From NCBI GenBank assembly GCA_947568835.1, contig OX387602.1:28847133-28911132 (forward strand): a stretch of 64,000 nucleotides of DNA, given 5' to 3'. Both the position numbers and the translations under genes were made by a program. Positions within the stretch are counted from its first letter, which is position 1. The number at the start of each line of letters is the position of its first letter. Under the pieces are notes generated by a model, which worked only from the letters and a program-made list of their open reading frames with translations, was not told the DNA's origin and ran no database searches. The DNA comes from Protonemura montana. Taxonomy: Eukaryota > Arthropoda > Insecta > Plecoptera > Nemouridae. Of the stretch, positions 29,816-42,012 are shown piece after piece.

Positions 29816-32800
29816 TTCCCGTCTTCCCGTCTTCCCGTCTTCCCGCCTTCCCGTCTTCCCGTCTTCCCGTCTTCCCGTCTTCCCGTCTTCCCGTCTTCCC
29901 GTCTTCCCGTCCTCCCGTCCTCCCGTCTTCCCGTCTTCCCGTCTTCCCGTCTTCCCGTCTTCCCGTCTTCCCGTCTTCCCGTCTTCCCGTCTTCCCGTCT
30001 TCCCGTCTTCCCGTCTTCCCGTCTTCCCGTCTTCCCGTCTTCCCGTCTTCCCGTCTTCCCGTCTTCCCGTCTTCCCGTTTTCCCGTCTTCCCGTCTTCCC
30101 GTCTTCCCGTCTTCCCGTCTTCCCGTCTTCCCGTCTTCCCGTCTTCCCGTCTTCCCGTCTTCCCGTCTTCCCGTCTTTCCGTCTTTCCGTCTTTCCGTCT
30201 TTCCGTCTTTCCATCTTCCCGTCTTCCCGTCTTCCCGTCTTCCCGTCTTCCCGTCTTTCCGTCTTTCCGTCTTCCCGTCTTCCCGTCTTCCCGTCTTCCC
30301 GTCTTCCCGTCTTCCCGTCTTCCCGTCTTCCCGTCTTCCCGTCTTCCCGTCTTCCCGTCTTCCCGTCTTCCCGTCTTCCCGTCTTCCCGTCTTCCCGTCT
30401 TCCCGTCTTCCCGTCTTCCCGTCTTCCCGTCTTCCCGTCTTCCCGTCTTCCCGTCTTCCCGTCTTCGTCTTCCGGTCTTCCGGTCTTCCGGTCTTCCGGT
30501 CTTCCCGTCTTCCCGTCTTCCCGTCTTCCCGTCTTCCCGTCTTCCCGTCTTTCCGTCTTCCCGTCTTCCCGTCTTCGTCTTCTTCTTCGTCTTCGTCTTC
30601 GTCTTCGTCTTCCGGTCTTCCGGTCTTCCGGTCTTCCGGTCTTCCGGTCTTCTGGTCTTCTTCGTCTTCGTCTTCGTCTTCGTCTTCGTCTTCCGGTCTT
30701 CCGGTCTTCCAATCTTCCGGTCTTCCGGTCTTCCGGTCTTCCGGTCTTCCCGTCTTCCCGTCTTCCCGTCTTCCCGTCTTCCCGTCTTCCCGTCTTCCCG
30801 TCTTCCCGTCTTCCCGTCTTCCCGTCTTCCCGTCTTCCCGTCTTCCCGTCTTCCCGTCTTCCCGTCTTGCCGACTTCTCGTCTTCCCGTCTTCCCGTCTT
30901 CCCGTCTTCCCGTCTTCCCGTCTTCCCGTCTTCCCGTCTTCCCGTCTTCCCGTCTTCCCGTCTTCCCGTCTTCCCGTCTTCCCGTCTTCCCGTCTTCCCG
31001 TCTTCAGGTCTTCCCGTCTTCCCGTCTTCCCGTCTTCAGGTCTTCCCGTCTTCCCGTCTTCCCGTCTGCCCGTCTTCCCGTCTTCCCGTCTTCCCGTCTT
31101 CCCGTCATCCCGTCTTCCCGTCTTCCCGGCTTCCCGTCTTCCCGTCTTTCCGTCTTCCCATCTTCCCGTCTTCCCGTCTTCCCGTCTTCCCGTCTTCCCG
31201 TCTTCCCGTCTTCCCGTCTTCGTCTTCGTCTTCGTCTTCCGGTCTTTCGGTCTTCCGGTCTTCCGGTCTTCCGGTCTTCCTGTCTTCGTCTTCGTCATCA
31301 TCTTCGTCTTCATCTTCGTCTTCGTCTTCGTCTTCGTCTTCGTCTTCGTCTTCGCCTTCGTCTTCGTCTTCGTCTTCGTCTTCGTCTTCCCGTCTTCCCG
31401 TCTTCCCGTCTTCCCGTCTTCCCATCTTCCCGTCTTCCCGTCTTCCCTCCTTCCCGTCTTCGTCTTCGTCTTCGTCTTCGTCTTCGTCTTCGTCTTCCAG
31501 TCTTCCCGTCTTCCCGTCTTCCCGTCTTCCCGTCTTCCCGTCTTCCCGTCTTCCCGTCTTTCCGTCTTTCCGTCTTCCCATCTTCCCGTCTTCCCGTCTT
31601 CCCGTCTTCCCGTCTTCCCGTCTTCCCGTCTTCCCGTCTTCCCGTCTTCCCGTCTTCCCGTCTTCCCGTCTTCCCGTCTTCCCGTCTTCCCGTCTTCCCG
31701 TCTTCGTCTTCCGGTCTTCCGGTCTTCCGGTCTTCCGGTCTTCCCGTCTTCCCGTCTTCCCGTCTTCCCGTCTTCCCGTCTTCCCGTCTTTCCGTCTTCC
31801 CGTCTTCCCGTCTTCGTCTTCTTCTTCGTCTTCGTCTTCGTCTTCGTCTTCCGGTCTTCCGGTCTTCCGGTCTTCCGGTCTTCCGGTCTTCTGGTCTTCT
31901 TCGTCTTCGTCTTCGTCTTCGTCTTCGTCTTCCGGTCTTCCGGTCTTCCCGTCTTCCCGTCTTCCCGTCTTCCCGTCTTCCCGTCTTCCCATCTTCCCGT
32001 CTTCCCGTCTTCCCGTCTTCCCGTCTTCCCGTCTTCCCGTCTTCCAGTCTCCCGTCTTCCCGTCTTCCCGTCTTCCCGTCTTCCCGTCTTCCCGTATTCC
32101 CGTCTTCCCGTCTTCCCGTCTTCCCGTCTTCCCGTCTTTTCGTCTTCCCGTCTTCCCGTCTTCCCGTCTTCCCGTTTTCCCGTCTTCCCGTCTTCTTGTT
32201 TTCCCGTCTTCCCGTCTTCCCGTCTTCCCGTCTTCCCGTCTTCCCGTCTTCCCGTCTTCCCGTCTTCGTCTTCGTCTTCCGGTCTTCCGGTCTTCCTGTC
32301 TTCCCGTCTTCCCGTCTTCCCGTCTTCCCGTCTTCTCGTCTTCCCGTCTTCCCGTCTTCCCGTCTTCCCGTCTTCCCGTCTTCGCGTCTTCCCGTCTTCC
32401 CGTCTTCCCGTCTTCCCGTCTTCCCGTCTTCCCGTCTTCCCGTCTTCCCGTCTTCCCGTCTTCCCGTCTTCCCGTCTTCCCGTCTTCCCGTCTTCCCGTC
32501 TTCCCGTCTTCCCGTCTTCCCGTCTTCCCGTCTTCCCGTCTTCCCGTCTTCCCGTCTTCCCGTCTTCCCGTCTTCCCGTCTTCCCGTCTTCCCGTCTTCC
32601 CGTCTTCCCGTCTTCCCGTCTTCCCGTCTTCCCGTCTTCCCGTCTTCCCGTCTTCCCGTCTTCCCGTCTTCCCGTCTTCCCGTCTTCCCGTCTTCCCGTC
32701 TTCCCGTCTTCCCGTCTTCCCGTCTTCCCGTCTTCCCGTCTTCCCGTCTTCCCGTCTTCCCGTCTTCCCGTCTTCCCGTCTTCCCGTCTTCCCGTCTTCC

Positions 32801-35800
32801 CGTCTTCCCTTCTTCCCGTCTTCCCGTCTTCCCGTCTTCCCGTCTTCCCGTCTTCCCGTCTTCCCGTCTTCCCGTCTTCCCGTCTTCCCGTCTTCCCGTC
32901 TTCCCGTCTTCCCGTCTTCCCGTCTTCGTCTTCGTCTTCGTCTTCGTCTTCGTCTTCGTCTTCGTCTTCGTCTTCGTCTTCGTCTTCGTCTTCGTCTTCG
33001 TCTTCGTCTTCGTCTTCGTCTTCGTCTTCGTCTTCGTCTTCGTCTTCGTCTTCGTCTTCGTCTTCGTCTTCGTCTTCTTCTTCGTCTTCGTCTTCGTCTT
33101 CGTCTTCGTCTTCGTCTTCGTCTTCGTCTTCGTCTTCGTCTTCGTCTTCGTCTTCGTCTTCGTCTTCGTCTTCGTCTTCGTCTTCGTCTTCGTCTTCGTC
33201 TTCGTCTTCGTCTTCGTCTTCGTCTTCGTCTTCGTCTTCGTCTTCGTCTTCGTCTTCGTCTTCGTCTTCGTCTTCGTCTTCGTCTTCGTCTTCCGGTCTT
33301 CGTCTTCGTCTTCGTCTTCGTCTTCGTCTTCCGGTCTTCCGGTCATCCGGTCCACCGGTCTTCCGGTCTTCCGGTCTTCCCGGCTTCCGGGCTTCCGGGC
33401 TTCCGGGCTTCCGGGCTTCCCGGCTTCCGGGCTTCCGGGCTTCCGGGCTTCCAGGCTTCCAGGCTTCCGATCTTCGTCTTCGTCTTCGTCTTCGTCTTCG
33501 TCTTCGTCTTCGTCTTCGTCTTCGTCTTCGTCTTCGTCTTCGTCTTCTGGTCTTCTTCGTCTTCGTCTTCGTCTTCGTCTTCGTCTTCCGGTCTTCCGGT
33601 CTTCCGGTCTTCCGGTCTTCCGGTCTTCCCGTCTTCCCGTCTTCCCGTCTTCCCGTCTTCCCGTCTTCCCGTCTTCCCGTCTTCCCGTCTTCCCGTCTTC
33701 CCGTCTTCCCGTCTTCCCGTCTTCCCGTCTTCCCGTCTTGCCGACTTCTCGTCTTCCCGTCTTCCCGTCTTCCCGTCTTCCCGTCTTCCCGTCTTCCCGT
33801 CTTCCCGTCTTCCCGTCTTCCCGTCTTCCCGTCTTCCCGTCTTCCCGTCTTCCCGTCTTCCCGTCTTCCCGTCTTCCCGTCTTCCCGTCTTCCCGTCTTC
33901 CCGTCTTCCCGGCTTCCCGTCTTCCCGTCTTTCCGTCTTCCCATCTTCCCGTCTTCCCGTCTTCCCGTCTTCCCGTCTTCCCGTCTTCCCGTCTTCCCGT
34001 CTTCCCGTCTTCCCGTCTTCCCGTCTTCCCGTCTTCCCGTCTTCCCGTCTTAACGTCTTCCCGTCTTCCCGTCTTCCCGTCTTCCCGTCTTCAGGTCTTC
34101 CCGTCTTCCCGTCTTCCCGTCTTCCCGTCTTCCCGTCTTCCCGTCTTCCCGTCTTTCCGTCTTCCCGTCCTCCCGTCTTCCCGTCTTCCCGTCTTCCCGT
34201 CTTCCCGTCTTCCCGTCTTCCCGTCTACCTGTCTTCCCGTCCTCCCGTCTTCGTCTTCCGGTCTTCCCGTCTTCCCGTCTTCCCGTCTTCCCGTCTTCCC
34301 GTCTTCCCGTCTTCCCGTCTTCCCGTCTTCCCGTCTTCCCGTCTTCCCGTCTTCCCGTCTTCCCGTCTTCCCGTCTTCCCGTCTTCCCGTCTTCCCGTCT
34401 TCCCGTCTTCCCGTCTTCCCGTCTTCCCGTCTTCCCGTCTTCCCGTCTTCCCGTCTTACCGTCTTCCCGTCTTCCCGTCTTCCCGTCTTCCCGTCTTCCC
34501 GTCTTCCCGTCTTCCCGTCTTCCCGTCTTCCCGTCTTCCCGTCTTCCCGTCTTCCCGTCTTCCCGTCTTCCCGTCTTCCCGTCTTCCCGTCTTCCCGTCT
34601 TCCCGTCTTCCCGTCTTCCCGTCTTCCCGTCTTCCCGTCTTCCCGTCTTCCCGTCTTCCCGTCTTCCCGTCTTCCCGTCTTCGTCTTCGTCTTCGTCTTC
34701 CGGTCTTCCGGTCTTCCGGTCTTTCGGTCTTCCGGTCTTCCGGTCTTCCTATCTTCGTCTTCGTCATCGTCTTCGTCATCGTCTTCGTCTTCGTCTTCGT
34801 CTTCGTCTTCGTCTTCGTCTTCGTCTTCGTCTTCGTCTTCGTCTTCGTCTTCGTCTTCGTCTTCGTCTTCGTCTTCGTCTTCGTCTTCGTCTTCGTCTTC
34901 CGGTCTTCCGGTCTTCCGGTCTTCTTCGTCTTTGTCTTCGTCTTCGTCTTCGTCTTCGTCTTCGTCTTCGTCTTCGCCTTCGTCTTCGTCTTCGTCTTCG
35001 CCTTCGTCTTCGTCTTCGTCTTCGTCTTCGTCTTCGTCTTCGTCTTCGTCTTCGTCTTCGTCTTCGTCTTCGTCTTCGTCTTCGTCTTCGTCTTCGTCTT
35101 CGTCTTCGTCTTCGTCTTCGTCTTCGTCTTCGTCTTCGTCTTCGTCTTCGTCTTCGTCTTCGTCTTCGTCTTCGTCTTCGTCTTCGTCTTCGTCTTCGTC
35201 TTCGTCTTCGTCTTCGTCTTCGTCTTCGTCTTCGTCTTCGTCTTCGTCTTCGTCTTCGTCTTCGTCTTCGTCTTCGTCTTCGTCTTCGTCTTCGTCTTCG
35301 TCTTCGTCTTCGTCTTCGTCTTCGTCTTCGTCTTCGTCTTCGTCTTCGTCTTCGTCTTCGTCTTCGTCTTCGTCTTCGTCTTCGTCTTCGTCTTCGTCTT
35401 CGTCTTCGTCTTCGTCTTCCGGTCTTCGTCTTCGTCTTCGTCTTCGTCTTCGTCTTCGTCTTCGTCTTCGTCTTCGTCTTCGTCTTCGTCTTCGTCTTCC
35501 GGTCTTCCGGTCTTCCGGTCTTCCGGTCTTCCGGTCTTCCGGTCTTCCGGTCTTCCGGTCTTCCGGTCTTCCGGTCTTCCGGTCTTCCGGGCTTCCAGGC
35601 TTCCAGGCTTCCGGTCTTCGTCATCGTCTTCGTCTTCGTCTTCGTCTTCGTCTTCGTCTTCGTCTTCGTCTTCGTCTTCGTCTTCGCCTTCGTCTTCGTC
35701 TTCGCCTTCGTCTTCGTCTTCGTCTTCGTCTTCCGGTCTTCCCGTCTTCCCGTCTTCCCGTCTTCCCGCCTTCCCGTCTTCCCGTCTTCCCGTCTTCCCG

Positions 35801-36947
35801 TCTTCCCGTCTTCCCGTCTTCCCGTCTTCCCGTCCTCCCGTCTTCCCGTCTTCCCGTCTTCCCGTCTTCCCGTCTTCCCGTCTTCCCGTCTTCCCGTCTT
35901 CCCGTCTTCCCGTCTTCCCGTCTTCCCGTCTTCCCGTCTTCCCGTCTTCCCGTCTTCCCGTCTTCCCGTCTTCCCGTTTTCCCGTCTTCCCGTCTTCCCG
36001 TCTTCCCGTCTTCCCGTCTTCCCGTCTTCCCGTCTTCCCGTCTTCCCGTCTTCCCGTCTTCCCGTCTTCCCGTCTTCTCGTCTTTCCGTCTTTCCGTCTT
36101 TCCGTCTTTCCGTCTTTCCGTCTTTCCATCTTCCCGTCTTCCCGTCTTCCCGTCTTCCCGTCTTCCCGTCTTTCCGTCTTTCCGTCTTCCCGTCTTCCCG
36201 TCTTCCCGTCTTCCCGTCTTCCCGTCTTCCCGTCTTCCCGTCTTCCCGTCTTCCCGTCTTCCCGTCTTCCCGTCTTCCCGTCTTCCCGTCTTCCCGTCTT
36301 CCCGTCTTCCCGTCTTCCCGTCTTCCCGTCTTCGTCTTCCGGTCTTCCGGTCTTCCGGTCTTCCGGTCTTCCCGTCTTCCCGTCTTCCCGTCTTCCCGTC
36401 TTCCCGTCTTCCCGTCTTTCCGTCTTCCCGTCTTCCCGTCTTCGTCTTCTTCTTCGTCTTCGTCTTCGTCTTCGTCTTCCGGTCTTCCGGTCTTCCGGTC
36501 TTCCGGTCTTCCGGTCTTCTGGTCTTCTTCGTCTTCGTCTTCGTCTTCGTCTTCGTCTTCCGGTCTTCCGGTCTTCCCGTCTTCCGGTCTTCCGGTCTTC
36601 CGGTCTTCCGGTCTTCCCGTCTTCCCGTCTTCCCGTCTTCCCGTCTTCCCGTCTTCCCGTCTTCCCGTCTTCCCGTCTTCCCGTCTTCCCGTCTTCCCGT
36701 CTTGCCGACTTCTCGTCTTCCCGTCTTCCCGTCTTCCCGTCTTCCCGTCTTCCCGTCTTCCCGTCTTCCCGTCTTCCCGTCTTCCCGTCTTCCCGTCTTC
36801 CCGTCTTCCCGTCTTCCCGTCTTCCCGTCTTCCCGTCTTCCCGTCTTCAGGTCTTCCCGTCTTCCCGTCTTCCCGTCTTCAGGTCTTCCCGTCTTCCCGT
36901 CTTCCCGTCTGCCCGTCTTCCCGTCTTCCCGTCTTCCCGTCTTCCCG

Positions 36948-38159
36948 TCATCCCGTCTTCCCGTCTTCCCGGCTTCCCGTCTTCCCGTCTTTCCGTCTTC
37001 CCATCTTCCCGTCTTCCCGTCTTCCCGTCTTCCCGTCTTCCCGTCTTCCCGTCTTCCCGTCTTCGTCTTCGTCTTCGTCTTCCGGTCTTTCGGTCTTCCG
37101 GTCTTCCGGTCTTCCGGTCTTCCTGTCTTCGTCTTCGTCATCATCTTCGTCTTCATCTTCGTCTTCGTCTTCGTCTTCGTCTTCGTCTTCGCCTTCGTCT
37201 TCGTCTTCGTCTTCGTCTTCGTCTTCCCGTCTTCCCGTCTTCCCGTCTTCCCGTCTTCCCATCTTCCCGTCTTCCCGTCTTCCCTCCTTCCCGTCTTCGT
37301 CTTCGTCTTCGTCTTCGTCTTCGTCTTCCGGTCTTCCGGTCTTCCGGTCTTCCGGTCTTCCGGTCTTCCGGTCTTCCGGTCTTCTGGTCTTCTTCGTCTT
37401 CGTCTTCGTCTTCGTCTTCGTCTTCCGGTCTTCCGGTCTTCCCGTCTTCCGGTCTTCCGGTCTTCCGGTCTTCCGGTCTTCCCGTCTTCCCGTCTTCCCG
37501 TCTTTCCCGTCTTCCCGTCTTCCCGTCTTCCCGTCTTCCCGTCTTCCCGTCTTCCCGTCTTCCCGTCTTCCCGTCTTCCCGTCTTCCCGTCTTCCCGTCT
37601 TGCCGACTTCTCGTCTTCCCGTCTTCCCGTCTTCCCGTCTTCCCGTCTTCCCGTCTTCCCGTCTTCCGTCTTCCCGTCTTCCCGTCTTCCCGTCTTCCCG
37701 TCTTCCCGTCTTCCCGTCTTCCCGTCTTCCCGTCTTCCCGTCTTCAGGTCTTCCCGTCTTCCCGTCTTCCCGTCTTCAGGTCTTCCCGTCTTCCCGTCTT
37801 CCCGTCTGCCCGTCTTCCCGTCTTCCCGTCTTCCCGTCTTCCCGTCATCCCGTCTTCCCGTCTTCCCGGCTTCCCGTCTTCCCGTCTTTCCGTCTTCCCA
37901 TCTTCCCGTCTTCCCGTCTTCCCGTCTTCCCGTCTTCCCGTCTTCCCGTCTTCCCGTCTTCGTCTTCGTCTTCGTCTTCCGGTCTTTCGGTCTTCCGGTC
38001 TTCCGGTCTTCCGGTCTTCCTGTCTTCGTCTTCGTCATCATCTTCGTCTTCATCTTCGTCTTCGTCTTCGTCTTCGTCTTCGTCTTCGCCTTCGTCTTCG
38101 TCTTCGTCTTCGTCTTCGTCTTCCCGTCTTCCCGTCTTCCCGTCTTCCCGTCTTCCCAT
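36948..38159 (+). repeat. local tandem duplication, period about 897 bp
   Basis: The block with gtcatcccgtc, cccggcttcccg, cccatcttcccg, then gtcatcatcttcgtcttcat and cgccttcgtc occurs at 36948-37262 and again 897 bases later at 37845-38159. It is a small higher-order repeat inside the mosaic. Confidence 0.8.
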
Positions 38160-41100
38160 CTTCCCGTCTTCCCGTCTTCCCTCCTTCCCGTCTTCGTCTT
38201 CGTCTTCGTCTTCGTCTTCGTCTTCCGGTCTTCCGGTCTTCCGGTCTTCCTGTCTTCGTCTTCGTCATCGTCTTCGTCTTCGTCTTCGTCTTCGTCTTCG
38301 TCTTCGTCTTCGCCTTCGTCTTCGTCTTCGTCTTCGTCTTCGTCTTCCAGTCTTCCCGTCTTCCCGTCTTCCCGTCTTCCGTCTTCCCGTCTTCCCGTCT
38401 TCCCGTCTTTCCGTCTTTCCGTCTTCCCGTCTTCCCGTCTTCCGTCTTCCCGTCTTCCCGTCTTCCCGTCTTCCCGTCTTCCCGTCTTCCCGTCTTCCCG
38501 TCTTCCCGTCTTCCCGTCTTCCCGTCTTCCCGTCTTCCCGTCTTCCCGTCTTCCCGTCTTCCCGTCTTCCCGTCTTCCCGTCTTCGTCTTCCGGTCTTCC
38601 GGTCTTCCGGTCTTCCCGTCTTCCCGTCTTCCCGTCTTCCCGTCTTTCCGTCTTCCCGTCTTCCCGTCTTCGTCTTCTTCTTCGTCTTCGTCTTCGTCTT
38701 CGTCTTCCGGTCTTCCGGTCTTCCGGTCTTCCGGTCTTCCGGTCTTCTGGTCTTCTTCGTCTTCGTCTTCGTCTTCGTCTTCGTCTTCCGGTCTTCCGGT
38801 CTTCCCGTCTTCCCGTCTTCCCGTCTTCCCGTCTTCCCGTCTTCCCATCTTCCCGTCTTCTCGTCTTCCCGTCTTCCCGTCTTCCCGTCTTCCCGTCTTC
38901 CAGTCTCCCGTCTTCCCGTCTTCCCGTCTTCCCGTCTTCCCGTCTTCCCGTCTTCCCGTCTTCCCGTCTTCCCGTCTTCCCGTCTTCCCGTCTTCCCGTC
39001 TTTTCGTCTTCCCGTCTTCCCGTCTTCCCGTCTTCCCGTCTTCCCGTCTTCCCGTCTTCTTGTTTTCCCGTCTTCCCGTCTTCCCGTCTTCCCGTCTTCC
39101 CGTCTTCCCGTCTTCCCGTCTTCCCGTCTTCCCGTCTTCGTCTTCGTCTTCCGTCTTCGGTCTTCCTGTCTTCCCGTCTTCCCGTCTTCCCGTCTTCCCG
39201 TCTTCCCGTCTTCCCGTCTTCCCGTCTTCCCGTCTTCCCGTCTTCCCGTCTTCCCGTCTTCCCGTCTTCCCGTCTTCCCGTCTCCCGTCTTCCCGTCTTC
39301 CCGTCTTCCCGTCTTCGTCCCGTCTTCCCGTCTTCCCGTCTTCCCGTCTTCCCGTCTTCCCGTCTTCCCGTCTTCCGTCTTCCGTCTTCCCGTCTTCCCG
39401 TCTTCCCGTCTTCCCGTCTTCCCCGTCTTCCCGTCTTCCCGTCTTCCCGTCTTCCCGTCTTCCCGTCTTCCCGTCTTCCCGTCTTCCCGTCTTCCCGTCT
39501 TCCCGTCTTCCCGTCTTCCCGTCTTCCCGTCTTCCCGTCTTCCCGTCTTCCCGTCTTCCGTCTTCCGTCTTCCCGTCTTCCCGTCTTCCCGTCTTCCCGT
39601 CTTCCCGTCTTCCCGTCTTCCCGTCTTCCCGTCTTCTTCCCGTCTTCCCGTCTTCCCGTCTTCCCGTCTTCCCGTCTTCCCGTCTTCCCGTCTTCCCGTC
39701 TTCCCGTCTTCCCGTCTTCCCGTCTTCCCGTCTTCCCGTCTTCGTCTTCGTCTTCGTCTTCGTCTTCGTCTTCGTCTTCGTCTTCGCCGTCTTCGTCTTC
39801 GTCTTCGTCTTCGTCTTCGTCTTCGTCTTCGTCTTCGTCTTCGTCTTCGTCTTCGTCTTCGTCTTCGTCTTCGTCTTCGTCTTCGTCTTCGTCTTCGTCT
39901 TCGTCTTCGTCTTCGTCTTCGTCTTCGTCTTCGTCTTCGTCTTCGTCTTCGTCTTCGTCTTCGTCTTCGTCTTCGTCTTCGTCTTCGTCTTCGTCTTCGT
40001 CTTCGTCTTCGTCTTCGTCTTCGTCTTCGTCTTCGTCTTCGTCTTCGTCTTCGTCTTCGTCTTCGTCTTCGTCTTCGTCTTCGTCTTCGTCTTCGTCTCG
40101 TCTTCGTCTTCCGGTCTTCGTCTTCGTCTTCGTCTTCGTCTTCGTCTTCCGGTCTTCCGGTCATCCGGTCCACCGGTCTTCCGGTCTTCCCGGTCTTCCC
40201 GGCTTCCGGGCTTCCGGGCTTCAGGGCTTCCGGGCTTCCCGGCTTCCGGGCTTCCGGGCTTCCGGGCTTCCAGGCTTCCAGGCTTCCGATCTTCGTCTTC
40301 GTCTTCGTCTTCGTCTTCGTCTTCGTCTTCGTCTTCGTCTTCGTCTTCGTCTTCGTCTTCGTCTTCGTCTTCGTCTTCGTCTTCGTCTTCTGGTCTTCTT
40401 CGTCTTCGTCTTCGTCTTCGTCTTCGTCTTCCGGTCTTCCGGTCTTCGGTCTTCCGGTCTTCCCGTCTTCCCGTCTTCCGTCTTCCCGTCTTCCCGTCTT
40501 CCCGTCTTCCCGTCTTCCCGTCTTCCCGTCTTCCCGTCTTCCCGTCTTCCCGTCTTCCCGTCTTGCCGACTTCTCGTCTTCCCGTCTTCCCGTCTTCCCG
40601 TCTTCCCGTCTTCCCGTCTTCCCGTCTTCCCGTCTTCCCGTCTTCCCGTCTTCCCGTCTTCCCGTCTTCCCGTCTTCCCGTCTTCCCGTCTTCCCGTCTT
40701 CAGGTCTTCCCGTCTTCCCGTCTTCCCGTCTTCAGGTCTTCCCGTCTTCCCGTCTTCCCGTCTGCCCGTCTTCCCGTCTTCCCGTCTTCCCGTCTTCCCG
40801 TCATCCCGTCTTCCCGTCTTCCCGGCTTCCCGTCTTCCCGTCTTTCCGTCTTCCCATCTTCCCGTCTTCCCGTCTTCCCGTCTTCCCGTCTTCCCGTCTT
40901 CCCGTCTTCCCGTCTTCGTCTTCGTCTTCGTCTTCCGGTCTTTCGGTCTTCCGGTCTTCCGGTCTTCCGGTCTTCCTGTCTTCGTCTTCGTCATCATCTT
41001 CGTCTTCATCTTCGTCTTCGTCTTCGTCTTCGTCTTCGTCTTCGCCTTCGTCTTCGTCTTCGTCTTCGTCTTCGTCTTCGTCTTCGTCTTCGTCTTCGTC

Positions 41101-42012
41101 TTCGTCTTCGTCTTCGTCTTCGTCTTCGTCTTCGTCTTCCGGTCTTTCGGTCTTCTGGTCTTCTTCGTCTTCGTCTTCGTCTTCGTCTTCGTCTTCGTCT
41201 TCGTCTTCGTCTTCCCGTCTTCCCGTCTTCCCGTCTTCCCGTCTTCCCGTCTTCCGTCTTCCGTCTTCCCGTCTTCCGTCTTCCCGTCTTCCCGTCTTCC
41301 GTCTTCCCGTCTTCCCGTCTTCCCGTCTTCCCGTCTTCCCGTCTTCGTCTTCCCGTCTTCCCGTCTTCCCGTCTTCCCGTCTCGTCCCCGTCTTCCCGTC
41401 TTCCGTCTTCCCGTCTTCCCGTCTTCCCGTCTTCCCGTCTTCCCGTCTTCCCGTCTTCCCGTCTTCCCGTCTTCCCGTCTTCCCGTCTTCCCGTCTTCCC
41501 GTCTTCCCGTCTTCCGTCTTCCCGTCTTCCCGTCTTCCCGTCTTCCCGTCTTCGTCTTCGTCTTCCGTCTTCGTCTTCGTCTTCGTCTTCGTCTTCGTCT
41601 TCGTCTTCGTCTCGTCTTCGTCTTCGTCTTCGTCTTCGTCTTCTTCGTTCGTCTCGTCTTCGGTCTTCGTCTTCGTCTTCGTCTTCGTCTTCGTCTTCGT
41701 CTTCGTCTCGTCTCGTCTTCGTCTTCGTCTTCGTCTTCGTCTTCGGTCTTCGTCTTCGTCTTCGTCTTGTCTTCGTCTTCGTCTTCGTCTTCGTCTTCGT
41801 CTTCGTCTTCGTCTTCGTCTTCGTCTTCGTCTTCGTCTTCGTCTTCGTCTTCGTCTTCGTCTTCGTCTCGTCTTCGTCTTCGTCTTCGTCTTCGTCTTCG
41901 TCTTCGTCTTCGTCTTCGTCTTCGTCTTCGTCTTCGTCTTCGTCTTCGTCTTCGTCTTCGTCTTCGTCTTCGTCTTCGTCTTCGTCTTCGTCTTCGTCTT
42001 CGTCTTCGTCTC
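37500..42012 (+). repeat. satellite stretch with clustered small indels
   Basis: Units of odd length, such as cttccgtc, cttcggtc, cgtctcgtc, cttcgtcccgtc and gttcgtctcgtc, are concentrated at 39150-39660 and 41240-42010, with scattered ones from 37502. At the same module positions the other copies carry complete units. This looks like low consensus accuracy, although real mutation cannot be excluded. Confidence 0.7.
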
